5,926 nucleotides of DNA from Candidatus Zixiibacteriota bacterium (GCA_016213305.1 JACRAV010000006.1:1-5926); one strand, 5' to 3'; counted from the stretch's first letter, positions 1-5,926 are shown. Notes: generated by a model not told the origin, from the letters alone. Made by a program: numbers and translations.

Positions 1-594
1 ACCGAGTACAACAGGTTGTCATCGCTCGGGCTCTCATCGTCAACGAAGCTCGGTGTGGGGAACCCGTATGTTGGCATTGAAGTGGCGCCCCGGTCGGGAA
101 CCTCTCCCATTCTGGCATTCGGCCTGCGATTGCCGGTTGTCAGATCGAAGGATACGACGTGGATGGCGCCGGCCCACCTGTTCGAATCGCACCGTTCAAC
201 GGCGTATTTTGAGCGAACGAGTACGCTCTACGTGAACAGCGGTTATCGTTACATTGACCCGTCCGGTTCCGGGTATCGGATCACCGTGGGCAGTCAATTG
301 GCCATTCGCGCACTTGGCCATGAAGAACTGTTCGGTGACCTGTCAACCAGCTTCTGGTACCGCAAGGGCAATGTCCGACTAACCGGCATGTTCGGCGGGT
401 TGGTCCGTGTCACCGAGCCAAACGTCGGTAGCGACCGCTTGCGTCTCAATGTCGGCATGGCGGCGGATGTCGATCTCGGCGGGTTCCAACCGGGAGTGCA
501 CGTTCGAATCCCGGTTGACAATAACGTCACGAATGGCATCAAACCGACTTTTGGGTTACACATGGCCTACTTGTTTCAGTCTTCACAGAAGTGA
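1..594 (+). CDS. Outer-membrane beta-barrel-like protein, upstream paralogue (5' end missing)
   Basis: The reading frame is open from base 1 to TGA at 592-594, so the gene starts before the window. A TTG at 16 is only an internal codon. The visible 197 residues align along their length with the complete gene that follows. Shared blocks include NPY(V/I)GIE, ESHR, GYRY, GSG(Y/F)RI, QLAI, ELFGDL, FGGLV and QPG(V/I)H, and identity is roughly 40-45% by eye. Compared with that paralogue, about 88 N-terminal residues, including the expected signal peptide, are missing. Alternating polar and hydrophobic stretches, many Gly and aromatic residues, and a last strand GLHMAYLF near the C-terminus suggest an outer-membrane beta-barrel; this is inference from composition. 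The next gene begins 38 nt downstream on the same strand with no terminator between, so the two are probably co-transcribed. Substrate or role is unknown. Confidence 0.8.
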   Translation, partial: TEYNRLSSLGLSSSTKLGVGNPYVGIEVAPRSGTSPILAFGLRLPVVRSKDTTWMAPAHLFESHRSTAYFERTSTLYVNSGYRYIDPSGSGYRITVGSQLAIRALGHEELFGDLSTSFWYRKGNVRLTGMFGGLVRVTEPNVGSDRLRLNVGMAADVDLGGFQPGVHVRIPVDNNVTNGIKPTFGLHMAYLFQSSQK

Positions 595-632
595 GCAGGT
601 CAAACTGTCCAATCAATTAGGAGAGAAACTGT

Positions 633-1490
633 ATGCGGAAGTTCGTGTGCACAATCGGGGCGGTCGTGGCGTTCGCGGTCATGGTAGCGTCGAACACTGC
701 AATCGCGCAAGTTGGCTGGTTAAATCCGGAAGGCAAACCCGGCATCGGGCTGGAATGGTCGCTGGCATCGCTTAAGAGCTATAACGACTACTACTATAAG
801 ATGAGTTACCCGTTTCCGACCGGGGCCCTATTTCTATCGGCCCGTGCGAGGGTGGGGAACGGTGCACACTTTGTCCTTGAAGCGCCGGTCTTTCTTACCA
901 AATTTGAATTCTCCTCTCCTTATGCAAGCGCCTCTGAATCAAGGCAAGGTATCGCCAATCCATATATCGGCATCGAATTCGGGACTCCGGGGAATTCTGC
1001 TATTGGGACCTTCGGCGTTCGCTTCCCGCTGGTAAGTGAAGACAACAGTTCATGGGCATTACCGGCGGTAGCGTATGAATCACACCGGCTCCTGGCATTC
1101 ATGCACGACGTCACTCAGGTTTCGGCCGGCGGTGGCTACAGGTATGTGAGCCGGACAGGCTCTGGTTTTCGCATCATCGGCGGAGGTCAATTGGCCATTC
1201 CGTCTGAGGGAGACGCAGAACTGTTTGGCGATCTGGCGACTAATTTTTGGTTACAAGCGGATAAGGTACGTCTGATGGCGACTTTCGGGGGCCTGGTGCT
1301 TATCACCGAGAGTGGCTACGATTTCGGAGACCGGATTCTGCTCAATCTTGGCCTGGCGGCCGATCTTACGCTCGGTTCGTGGCAACCCGGAATCCATTTT
1401 CGCATGCCGCTTGACGACAATGTCAATAAAGTCATGAATTCCGTATATGGGATTCATGTCACTTACTTGTTTCCGTCGTCGAAACATTGA
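633..1490 (+). CDS. Exported outer-membrane beta-barrel-like protein, downstream paralogue
   Basis: A 285-residue protein of no family I can name. The ATG at 633 is preceded by AGGAGA at 619-624, 8 nt away, which fixes the start. Residues 1-25 form a classic Sec signal peptide: Met-Arg-Lys, a hydrophobic core, then AIA before the predicted cleavage at Gln26. The mature part is rich in Gly, aromatic residues and alternating hydrophobic/polar stretches. It ends in a strand GIHVTYLF a few residues before the C-terminus, as expected for a small outer-membrane beta-barrel. It is a tandem paralogue of the truncated gene upstream. Even at DNA level a 15-nt stretch, GTCAATTGGCCATTC, is identical (293-307 and 1186-1200), encoding part of the QLAI block. 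A structured region and an intrinsic terminator follow the stop, so this is the last gene of the unit. It could be a porin-like channel or a structural barrel; nothing in the sequence shows the substrate. Confidence 0.85.
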   Translation: MRKFVCTIGAVVAFAVMVASNTAIAQVGWLNPEGKPGIGLEWSLASLKSYNDYYYKMSYPFPTGALFLSARARVGNGAHFVLEAPVFLTKFEFSSPYASASESRQGIANPYIGIEFGTPGNSAIGTFGVRFPLVSEDNSSWALPAVAYESHRLLAFMHDVTQVSAGGGYRYVSRTGSGFRIIGGGQLAIPSEGDAELFGDLATNFWLQADKVRLMATFGGLVLITESGYDFGDRILLNLGLAADLTLGSWQPGIHFRMPLDDNVNKVMNSVYGIHVTYLFPSSKH

Positions 1491-1499
1491 GCCCGGTCG

Positions 1500-1572
1500 G
1501 GCAGGTTAGTCGCGATACCTGCCAATCTTCGCGCGGATATTGGCAGGTTCGAAGACCGAAATCGGACCTGCC
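1500..1572 (+). repeat. Four alternating inverted-repeat arms in the 3' untranslated region
   Basis: A 7-nt word and its reverse complement alternate four times: GGCAGGT (1500-1506), ACCTGCC (1517-1523), GGCAGGT (1542-1548), ACCTGCC (1566-1572). Arms 2 and 3 extend to a perfect 10-bp stem (1517-1526 with 1539-1548, 12-nt loop). Arms 3 and 4 extend to an 11-bp stem with one G-U pair (1542-1552 with 1562-1572, 9-nt loop). Arms 1 and 2 can form a 7-bp hairpin. The 2:3 fold excludes the 1:2 and 3:4 folds. It lies between the stop codon of the barrel-like gene and the intrinsic terminator, so it is transcribed. It could be an mRNA-stabilising structure, a REP-like element, or a conformational switch; function is unproven. 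Confidence 0.7.
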
Positions 1573-1600
1573 CCGATTCTTGGAATATCGCATGCTCATG

Positions 1601-1626
1601 GCCCGCCGATCAAGGCGGGCTTTTTT
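1601..1626 (+). terminator. Rho-independent terminator closing the beta-barrel-like gene pair
   Basis: A perfect 7-bp GC-rich stem, GCCCGCC (1601-1607) with GGCGGGC (1614-1620), has a 6-nt loop GATCAA and is followed at once by six T residues (1621-1626). It sits 110 nt past the stop codon at 1490 and should end transcription of the tandem pair. Confidence 0.92.
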
Positions 1627-1808
1627 CTGCCATCACAACCCACATCGGTTATTTGCTAACCACACCGTCAATTCATCTATCCGCAGTGACGCACATCGGC
1701 GATTTTTCGCGACCGCTCTAATGTATTGTGTGTCAAGCGGATAAGGAGTCATTCGTCGCTCGCCATCATGCGGCACAACTGGTGCTTAGCCCCCAATCAG
1801 AGAATGCG
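1627..1808 (+). promoter_or_regulatory. Intergenic regulatory region with a 14-nt imperfect direct repeat; promoter not clearly resolved
   Basis: The stretch between the terminator and the next ribosome-binding site has no believable gene. It holds two copies of CACATCGGNNATTT (1641-1654 and 1692-1705; 12 of 14 bases match, starts 51 bp apart), which could be operator half-sites. The best sigma-70-like pair I find is weak: TTGCTA at 1653-1658 and TCTATC at 1676-1681 with a 17-nt spacer. TAATGT at 1719-1724 resembles a -10 but lacks a matching -35. Since a strong terminator lies upstream, a promoter for the exported-protein gene must lie here; its exact position is uncertain. Confidence 0.4.
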
Positions 1809-1815
1809 AAGGAGG
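1809..1815 (+). promoter_or_regulatory. Strong Shine-Dalgarno that decides between two adjacent ATG codons
   Basis: AAGGAGG precedes ATGATG. The first ATG (1817) is only 1 nt away, too close for normal initiation. The second (1820) is 4 nt away and is therefore preferred. The choice changes the protein by one Met only. Confidence 0.75.
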
Positions 1816-1819
1816 AATG

Positions 1820-2977
1820 ATGAAGACGCACACTTTGATTGGAACGGTCGCCCTGACGGCACTGCTGGCAACAACCGGTCAGGCGGCCAGTTTGACCTAC
1901 ACACAGCCGGAACCCGCACCGGTAGTTGATGTGGTCCAGATCAGTGGATCGACCACCCAATTCCATAGCGGGCCGCGGTCATATGATGCCGAGACCGGCC
2001 TCGTGCTCACCCCTGATCTGGCGGAGCGCCTGGCCTCGAGTCGCGCCCGCAACCAAAATTGTTGGGCAAAGAATATCGCGTCGGGGAATCCCCTTCCCTT
2101 TACGTCCACCCCGTTTCTGACGGGTGCGTTGTTGGGCGGCGGGTCGTATGCGGTGTCCACCAAATCGTTCCGGGTTGATCGGCTGGTGGGGTATGCGGTG
2201 ATCGGCGGGTTGTCCCGCATCGTGAGTTCGAAAGTGGCGCGTCATTCGGCGGTGGCCTCCTCGGCCATTGGATCGATCCTGTACAATGCCGGCGGCGGAA
2301 TCCTCGAGGGCAAAGCCCAGCGCGTTGACCTGGGGTTCGCGACGGTCGGGGAAAAAGGGATACAGGCCAAGAATCCTCTGACGATTGGCGGTCTTCTGGG
2401 ATGGCTGACGGTTGCCGAGGATCTCGGCAAACTCCTCCACACCGGCCACACTTTTGAAAAAGTTAAAGCGCGCCAACTGAGAGAGGGACGACCGCGAATC
2501 GGCGAACCGGACCTTCGCTTCGCGGAACAGGAAAGCATCGTAAAGGCAACCGAGCGGATCAGCCCCGACGAACAGTATCAGGGGAAATCGGCCGACGATA
2601 AGGGACGGACCATCCTCAGGGATGCAGTCACCGGTAAGGATATCAGTCTGGCCAGTCACAATTTCGGAGATTTACGACTGGGCGGACACCTGCATGCCGA
2701 TCCGCGCCACGGCCTGAATGTCTGGCACTACGACTTCTATGGAAGCGGTCACCGGAATCTCCTGACCGCGATTCATCACATCGCCTTCGAATCCCTCCCG
2801 TGCGATCTGGCCGCCAAGGGGGTGTTCAAGCTTCGCCTGCCGCGGCACATCACGTATGCGCCGTATCAAGTGTATCGAAGTCAGTATTTTTTTTTCCAAG
2901 CTGAGTCGGGAAACGACGACCTTCCGGTCAGGTCGTCCCCGACTCAGAGATATCGGGAACGAAGCACCGTTTTGTGA
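1820..2977 (+). CDS. Exported protein of unknown function with glycine-rich segments and a His-rich C-terminal region
   Basis: I do not recognise this 385-residue protein. Residues 1-22 or 1-23 form a Sec signal peptide (MKTH, a hydrophobic core, then GQA-A). After a Pro/Val-rich linker come several glycine-rich hydrophobic stretches (about 100-113, 123-135, 142-161 and 187-199) that look like membrane-associating or tightly packed helices. A charged linker follows (about 210-275). Then comes a His-rich part, about 279-345, with H280, H290, H292, H297, H303, H311, H319, H320 and H343, including GGHLHADPRHG and WHYDFYG. I see only two cysteines, C81 and C328, which could form a disulfide after export. 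The His cluster could bind metal or be catalytic; this is inference. The last 25 residues (from about 360) follow a nine-T tract and are read from a hairpin sequence, so the true C-terminus may differ. The final 34 nt overlap the convergent DinB-like gene. Terminator upstream and no same-strand neighbour downstream suggest a single-gene unit. Confidence 0.75.
   Translation: MKTHTLIGTVALTALLATTGQAASLTYTQPEPAPVVDVVQISGSTTQFHSGPRSYDAETGLVLTPDLAERLASSRARNQNCWAKNIASGNPLPFTSTPFLTGALLGGGSYAVSTKSFRVDRLVGYAVIGGLSRIVSSKVARHSAVASSAIGSILYNAGGGILEGKAQRVDLGFATVGEKGIQAKNPLTIGGLLGWLTVAEDLGKLLHTGHTFEKVKARQLREGRPRIGEPDLRFAEQESIVKATERISPDEQYQGKSADDKGRTILRDAVTGKDISLASHNFGDLRLGGHLHADPRHGLNVWHYDFYGSGHRNLLTAIHHIAFESLPCDLAAKGVFKLRLPRHITYAPYQVYRSQYFFFQAESGNDDLPVRSSPTQRYRERSTVL
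2887..2895 (+). other. Nine-T homopolymer tract inside the end of a coding region
   Basis: Nine consecutive T bases lie in the Phe-Phe-Phe codons of the exported protein. With one extra T, the frame would read Phe-Phe-Phe-Pro-Ser and stop at TGA 2902-2904. With one fewer T, it would read on to a TGA beyond 2977. This is a typical place for either a sequencing indel or transcriptional slippage. Confidence 0.8.
2901..2947. repeat. Large hairpin at the convergent gene junction with mirrored TGA words
   Basis: The arms CTGAGTCGGG (2901-2910) and CCCGACTCAG (2938-2947) are perfect complements. Inside them GACGACCT (2915-2922) pairs with AGGTCGTC (2930-2937), leaving a 7-nt loop and a 4-nt bulge AAAC at 2911-2914. 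That makes 18 bp in total. The DinB-like gene's stop codon (2946-2944) lies in the right arm on the minus strand. No T-run follows the hairpin in either direction: the T tract lies upstream on the plus strand. It is therefore not a canonical intrinsic terminator, although it may block RNA polymerase or 3' exonucleases for both convergent transcripts. Confidence 0.75.
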
Positions 2978-3471
2978 TGTAATTCATGTCCGGCGATGAT
3001 CCACGCCAGCGCCCGGACGCTTACTTCAAATCCGTTGGCTACTCCGTGCCGACTCCAGTCCTCCTCAGACAAGTGAGCCAGCAGATCGATGGTTGCACTT
3101 CGCACATGATCGAACTCTTGCGCCAGATCGGCCGGCTGACGCCGGTCAAATTCGCCGGAGGCCACATAATCGTCCTGCTCAAACCCGGCCAGGGGCGTCT
3201 GGTCCTTGCGGGCGATGCGCAAGGCCCGATAGGCAAACACCCGCTCCGAATCGATGACATGACCGATGACTTCTTTGACGCTCCACTTCCCCGGCTCGTA
3301 TCGGCTTGACGCCTGTCGATCGGTCAGGCCCGAAATGAGCGCGAGCATGTCTTTTTGCGCGGCGGCCAGCGTGGTCAGGATATCGCCTTCGGGCACGGCA
3401 GAAATGTACTTGCCGTAGTATGGCGCGTACTCGCCGTCACGAGGGCGCACAAGGCGGAAATCAGCGCTCAT
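2944..3471 (-). CDS. DinB/YfiT-like superfamily protein (putative metal-binding four-helix protein)
   Basis: A 175-residue protein, a usual length for the DinB_2/YfiT-like superfamily of four-helix bundles with a three-histidine metal site. Visible hallmarks are the W-S-V-K-E-V-I-G-H helix with H71, and the C-terminal GHELHH with H162 and H166 spaced as HxxxH. Together these give the expected metal triad. An acidic/aromatic middle (about 96-125) links them. No signal peptide is seen, so it is cytosolic. Known members include thiol-transfer enzymes (bacillithiol, mycothiol) and stress-induced proteins; the actual reaction cannot be told here. The ATG at 3471 has AAAGGA (plus-strand TCCTTT, 3478-3483) 6 nt upstream, which fixes the start. 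The stop lies within the junction hairpin and overlaps the end of the convergent exported-protein frame. The kinase gene lies upstream on the same strand across a 127-nt gap. Confidence 0.88.
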   Translation of the reverse strand: MSADFRLVRPRDGEYAPYYGKYISAVPEGDILTTLAAAQKDMLALISGLTDRQASSRYEPGKWSVKEVIGHVIDSERVFAYRALRIARKDQTPLAGFEQDDYVASGEFDRRQPADLAQEFDHVRSATIDLLAHLSEEDWSRHGVANGFEVSVRALAWIIAGHELHHKTVLRSRYL

Positions 3472-3503
3472 GACATGTCCTTTATATGAGACTGTTCAAA
3501 CTA

Positions 3504-3531
3504 ATGATAGCGATGGGGGACTGGGGAGCAA
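3504..3531 (-). promoter_or_regulatory. Candidate sigma-70-type promoter of the DinB-like gene
   Basis: Read on the minus strand, TTGCTC (3531-3526) is followed after 16 nt by TATCAT (3509-3504). The -10 matches the consensus at five of six positions; the -35 matches at three. The position, about 33 nt before the start codon, leaves room for a short leader with the ribosome-binding site. The rest of the gap at 3472-3598 shows no convincing terminator for the kinase transcript, so some read-through is possible. Confidence 0.35.
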
Positions 3532-3598
3532 GTGGAAAATAGTAGGCAGGGTGTGCGAGAGCGGCCGCGGGTGCGAATTGTGAGCGCGAGTCCCGCCG

Positions 3599-5926
3599 CT
3601 ACACGGGGGTCGATGCGTTGCCGGCCACGCGAGTCACCAATGACTGAAGCGCCTCGCGGATGGCGCCGACGCGACAGGGGGTCCGCACGATGACCGTCAT
3701 CGGATCATTAAGCATGGTGTCACACACACGCATTTCGGCGGCCTCCACGAAGCACAGGATTGGGGTTCCGGGCTGGGTCAGCCGGACATGCTGATATACC
3801 GGTCGAATGGCATCGCAGGCGCCGAGCGGAATATCGAAGGCCACCGCTTCACACCTGCCCGTGTCGAAAGTCAAATCAGCCCCAGCCAGCGCCGAGGAGG
3901 TGACCGATAAGTTCAATGACTCGAGCATCGACGCCACCAGTTCCCGCTGACCCGGATTGTCTCCGACCACAAAAACCGAGCGCGGCAGACGGGTGGTGAT
4001 GGTCTGCTCCGGATCGTTGGCGACCGTCACCGTCCGGTTATCAGGGGGGAAATACAACAGAAACTGTGTCCCCGTGCCCACTTCGGAAGATACGTCGTAA
4101 TAGCCGGAATGATCTTTAACTATGCCGTGCACGACGGCCAGACCAAGACCGCTTCCGCTCGCCCCCATCTTCTTCTTCGAGTAGTATGGCTCGAAGATTT
4201 TCGCGAGATCATCGGCCGGGATGCCGTGCCCGGTGTCCCGAACACAGAACACCACATATTCCCCCGGCTCGATCTGATTTTGCAAGCCGGTCGGTTCGAC
4301 TACCTGCCTGAGGAATGTGGTCACGGACACACTGCCGCCGGGAGAGGTCGCCTCGAAGGCGTTGGTGATGACATTCATGAACACTTTGGCCAGATGCGCC
4401 GCCGATCCGTCAATTGGCCCGACCCGCGCATCGAGGTTTTGGGTGAATGAAATGCCCGGATTGCGTTGCAAGAGGCGCTCGAACGCGGGTGAGTCAATAT
4501 ACTCCCGTATCACGTCGTTGATGAAGGTCCTTTGCATCTGGTACCGTCCGCGTCGCGCCAGGGTCAACAGGTCCTGGATGACCTCGGCGGCGCTTTCCGC
4601 CGATCGTCCCATCTGCCGCACCCACTTGATCGCGGGGCTTCCCTCAGGCAACTGACCGGCAATGAGGTCCGGATATCCGACCAGAGGGCCGAGCATGTTG
4701 TTCAGATCGTGCGCCACGCCTCCCGCCAGCAGGCCGAGCGATTCCATTCGCTCCGCGGTCTGCAGACGCTCCTGCATCCGACGATGCTCTTCCTGGGCGG
4801 CACGCTCTTCGGTAACATCGCGAAAAATTCCGAAGGTGCAAACGTATCGGCCATCATCGGAAGTGCGGGGACGAGCGGTGATATTGATCAGCCGCTTCTC
4901 GCCGCTGGGCCGGACGATGGTCAGGTCATACGTGCTGGTTTCGCCTTTCTGGCGACGAGCGGTCTCATCGCGAACCAGCCGCATCGTATCGGGTTCGACA
5001 AATTCATTGAGCGGACGACCCACCAGCGAATCCGGCGCCACACCAAATATGGCGTCGGCCACCGAATTGCTAAAGAGGAATCGTTCGTGAAGATCTGTCA
5101 GGCCGACCCCTTCGCCGATGTTGTCCACCACGTCCCGGTACTGTTGCCAGCTTCGCTCGAGTTGTTCGCGGTTGCGATTCCGCTCGCTGACATCGCGGGC
5201 AAAGCCGAACGAATATTCGCCGGATTCCGTCTTGACGAAGCGGACGGCAATTTCGACCGGGATGCTCTCCCCGCTCTTCCGGCGTTGAGCGCCCTGTACG
5301 ATCAGACCGCCCGAACGACGGACCTGTTCAAACGCCGCCGGCCAATCGGCCTTTTGCACGACGGGATCAAGCTCCCAAATGTGCATGCTCAGCAACTCCT
5401 CGGCCGCATAGCCGGTCGCGCTACAGATCGCCTCGTTGACATATATGATGCGACCATCGGAGTTCAAGCCGGTGACCAGATCGGAGGTCTGGGTCACGGC
5501 CGCCTGGAGCAGATCAAGTTGTTGCTGAAGCTCGTGACGTCGGCTGATATCCGCCTTAAGTTGCTGTGTGGTCTTGCTCAACGCTTCATAGATTTTCGCT
5601 CCACGGTCCGCATGTCTACGGAGCAAGTACGCAATCAGTCCGCCGCCGACCAGTGCCAGGAAAGCCAGCCGCCATTGGAGCGAAGCCAGTCGATCACGGG
5701 CAGAATCGAGATTCATATCAAGAGCCGATTCTACCTCGCGAAGCCGCCAAGTCAGCAGATGAAACCAAGTGTGGTCATAGTGGGTTATCTTCCGGAGTGA
5801 ATCATGCGCGCTATCGTCGCTCAGAAATACCATGATATCAGCACGGAAATCAGAGAGGTCTTTACGGATCAAGGCGACGTCAGCCCGCAGACCGGAGTCG
5901 TCCAGAGGTAGGATCGGTGATACGTC
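3599..5926 (-). CDS. PAS-PAS sensor histidine kinase with degenerate receiver domain (5' end missing)
   Basis: The frame is open to the right edge, so the N-terminus lies outside; 775 residues are visible. A TTG at 5872 is only a possible internal start. Residues below count from that codon. A helical, probably periplasmic sensor part precedes a membrane helix at about 67-84 (ending LLRR). A coiled coil follows (86-120), then PAS 1 (121-232, ending RDVSER) and PAS 2 (243-357, ending RDVTEE). The dimerisation domain carries phospho-acceptor H388 in GGVAHDLNN. The ATPase domain has an N box with N500 and N504 (NVITNAFEA), D546-G-H-G and the G2 loop GSGLGL (573-578). All catalytic motifs are intact, so it should be an active autokinase. 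Residues 631-748 resemble a receiver: VFVVGDNP keeps one acidic residue (D638), D680 sits at the phospho-acceptor position, but the conserved Lys is replaced (VRTP, R730). An earlier membrane helix is expected beyond the edge. Signal and output partner are unknown; no response regulator is in the window. Confidence 0.92.
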   Translation of the reverse strand, partial: DVSPILPLDDSGLRADVALIRKDLSDFRADIMVFLSDDSAHDSLRKITHYDHTWFHLLTWRLREVESALDMNLDSARDRLASLQWRLAFLALVGGGLIAYLLRRHADRGAKIYEALSKTTQQLKADISRRHELQQQLDLLQAAVTQTSDLVTGLNSDGRIIYVNEAICSATGYAAEELLSMHIWELDPVVQKADWPAAFEQVRRSGGLIVQGAQRRKSGESIPVEIAVRFVKTESGEYSFGFARDVSERNRNREQLERSWQQYRDVVDNIGEGVGLTDLHERFLFSNSVADAIFGVAPDSLVGRPLNEFVEPDTMRLVRDETARRQKGETSTYDLTIVRPSGEKRLINITARPRTSDDGRYVCTFGIFRDVTEERAAQEEHRRMQERLQTAERMESLGLLAGGVAHDLNNMLGPLVGYPDLIAGQLPEGSPAIKWVRQMGRSAESAAEVIQDLLTLARRGRYQMQRTFINDVIREYIDSPAFERLLQRNPGISFTQNLDARVGPIDGSAAHLAKVFMNVITNAFEATSPGGSVSVTTFLRQVVEPTGLQNQIEPGEYVVFCVRDTGHGIPADDLAKIFEPYYSKKKMGASGSGLGLAVVHGIVKDHSGYYDVSSEVGTGTQFLLYFPPDNRTVTVANDPEQTITTRLPRSVFVVGDNPGQRELVASMLESLNLSVTSSALAGADLTFDTGRCEAVAFDIPLGACDAIRPVYQHVRLTQPGTPILCFVEAAEMRVCDTMLNDPMTVIVRTPCRVGAIREALQSLVTRVAGNASTPV

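Noticed and set aside
1487..1744. A plus-strand open frame beginning with TTG across the barrel-like gene's stop codon
   Set aside because: It runs through the four-arm repeat and the intrinsic terminator, with no ribosome-binding site for it and no protein-like pattern.
1726..1929. A small upstream open frame overlapping the exported-protein start; an AAGGAG at 1742-1747 was considered as its ribosome-binding site
   Set aside because: No ATG/GTG/TTG lies in frame at a workable distance after that AAGGAG. The frame has no protein character.
1979..2659. A 226-codon open frame on the minus strand opposite the exported-protein gene
   Set aside because: The plus-strand gene has a strong Shine-Dalgarno and a clear signal peptide. 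The minus frame is Arg/Pro-rich in the way shadow frames are and shows no motif.
2887..2947. T tract plus hairpin read as an intrinsic terminator
   Set aside because: The order is wrong. On the plus strand the T tract comes before the hairpin, and on the minus strand an A tract follows it, so neither direction gives stem followed by U-run.
2986..3309. A plus-strand open frame opposite the DinB-like gene
   Set aside because: The minus strand carries the conserved metal-binding His pattern and a good ribosome-binding site; the plus frame is a shadow.
3560..3567. GCGGCCGC palindrome in the kinase-DinB gap, considered as a cloning-vector restriction-site remnant or terminator stem
   Set aside because: It is a single 8-bp palindrome in GC-rich sequence with no adjacent vector-like sequence and no T-run, so chance is sufficient.
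4532..5800. A 422-codon open frame on the plus strand opposite the kinase
   Set aside because: The minus strand here encodes clear PAS and HisKA domains with intact motifs. The opposite frame has no recognisable domain or convincing ribosome-binding site and is a typical antisense shadow in GC-rich coding DNA.

Overview
The window is a moderately GC-rich stretch of bacterial chromosome, densely coding by eye. It has signal-peptide exported proteins, two outer-membrane beta-barrel-like paralogues and a membrane histidine kinase. This suggests a Gram-negative, environmental bacterium, but I cannot name the lineage. I see no phage, transposon, CRISPR, tRNA or rRNA signature.

Layout: positions 1-1490 (+) hold a tandem pair of paralogous beta-barrel-like proteins. 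The first is cut by the left edge; the second is complete, with a clear signal peptide. The pair closes with a perfect intrinsic terminator at 1601-1626, preceded by an unusual four-arm set of alternating inverted repeats (1500-1572). After an intergenic region with a 14-nt imperfect direct repeat, a monocistronic gene at 1820-2977 (+) encodes an exported protein I do not recognise. It has glycine-rich hydrophobic middle segments and a histidine-rich C-terminal part. It runs tail-to-tail into a DinB/YfiT-like putative metal-binding protein at 2944-3471 (-). The right part, 3599 to the right edge (-), is a large PAS-PAS hybrid-type histidine kinase with a degenerate C-terminal receiver domain; its N-terminus lies outside the window.

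The genes do not form an obvious single pathway. The paralogue pair is one transcription unit. The unknown exported protein is probably its own unit. The kinase and the DinB-like gene share a strand, but a 127-nt gap with a candidate promoter suggests separate or only partly coupled expression. No partner response regulator is visible for the kinase.

The most unusual spot is the convergent junction at 2887-2947. A nine-T tract sits in the last part of the unknown gene, and an 18-bp-stem hairpin follows it. The two arms carry the same TGA-containing word on opposite strands. One arm's TGA is the real stop of the DinB-like gene. The other would be the stop of the unknown gene if the T tract were read one base longer.
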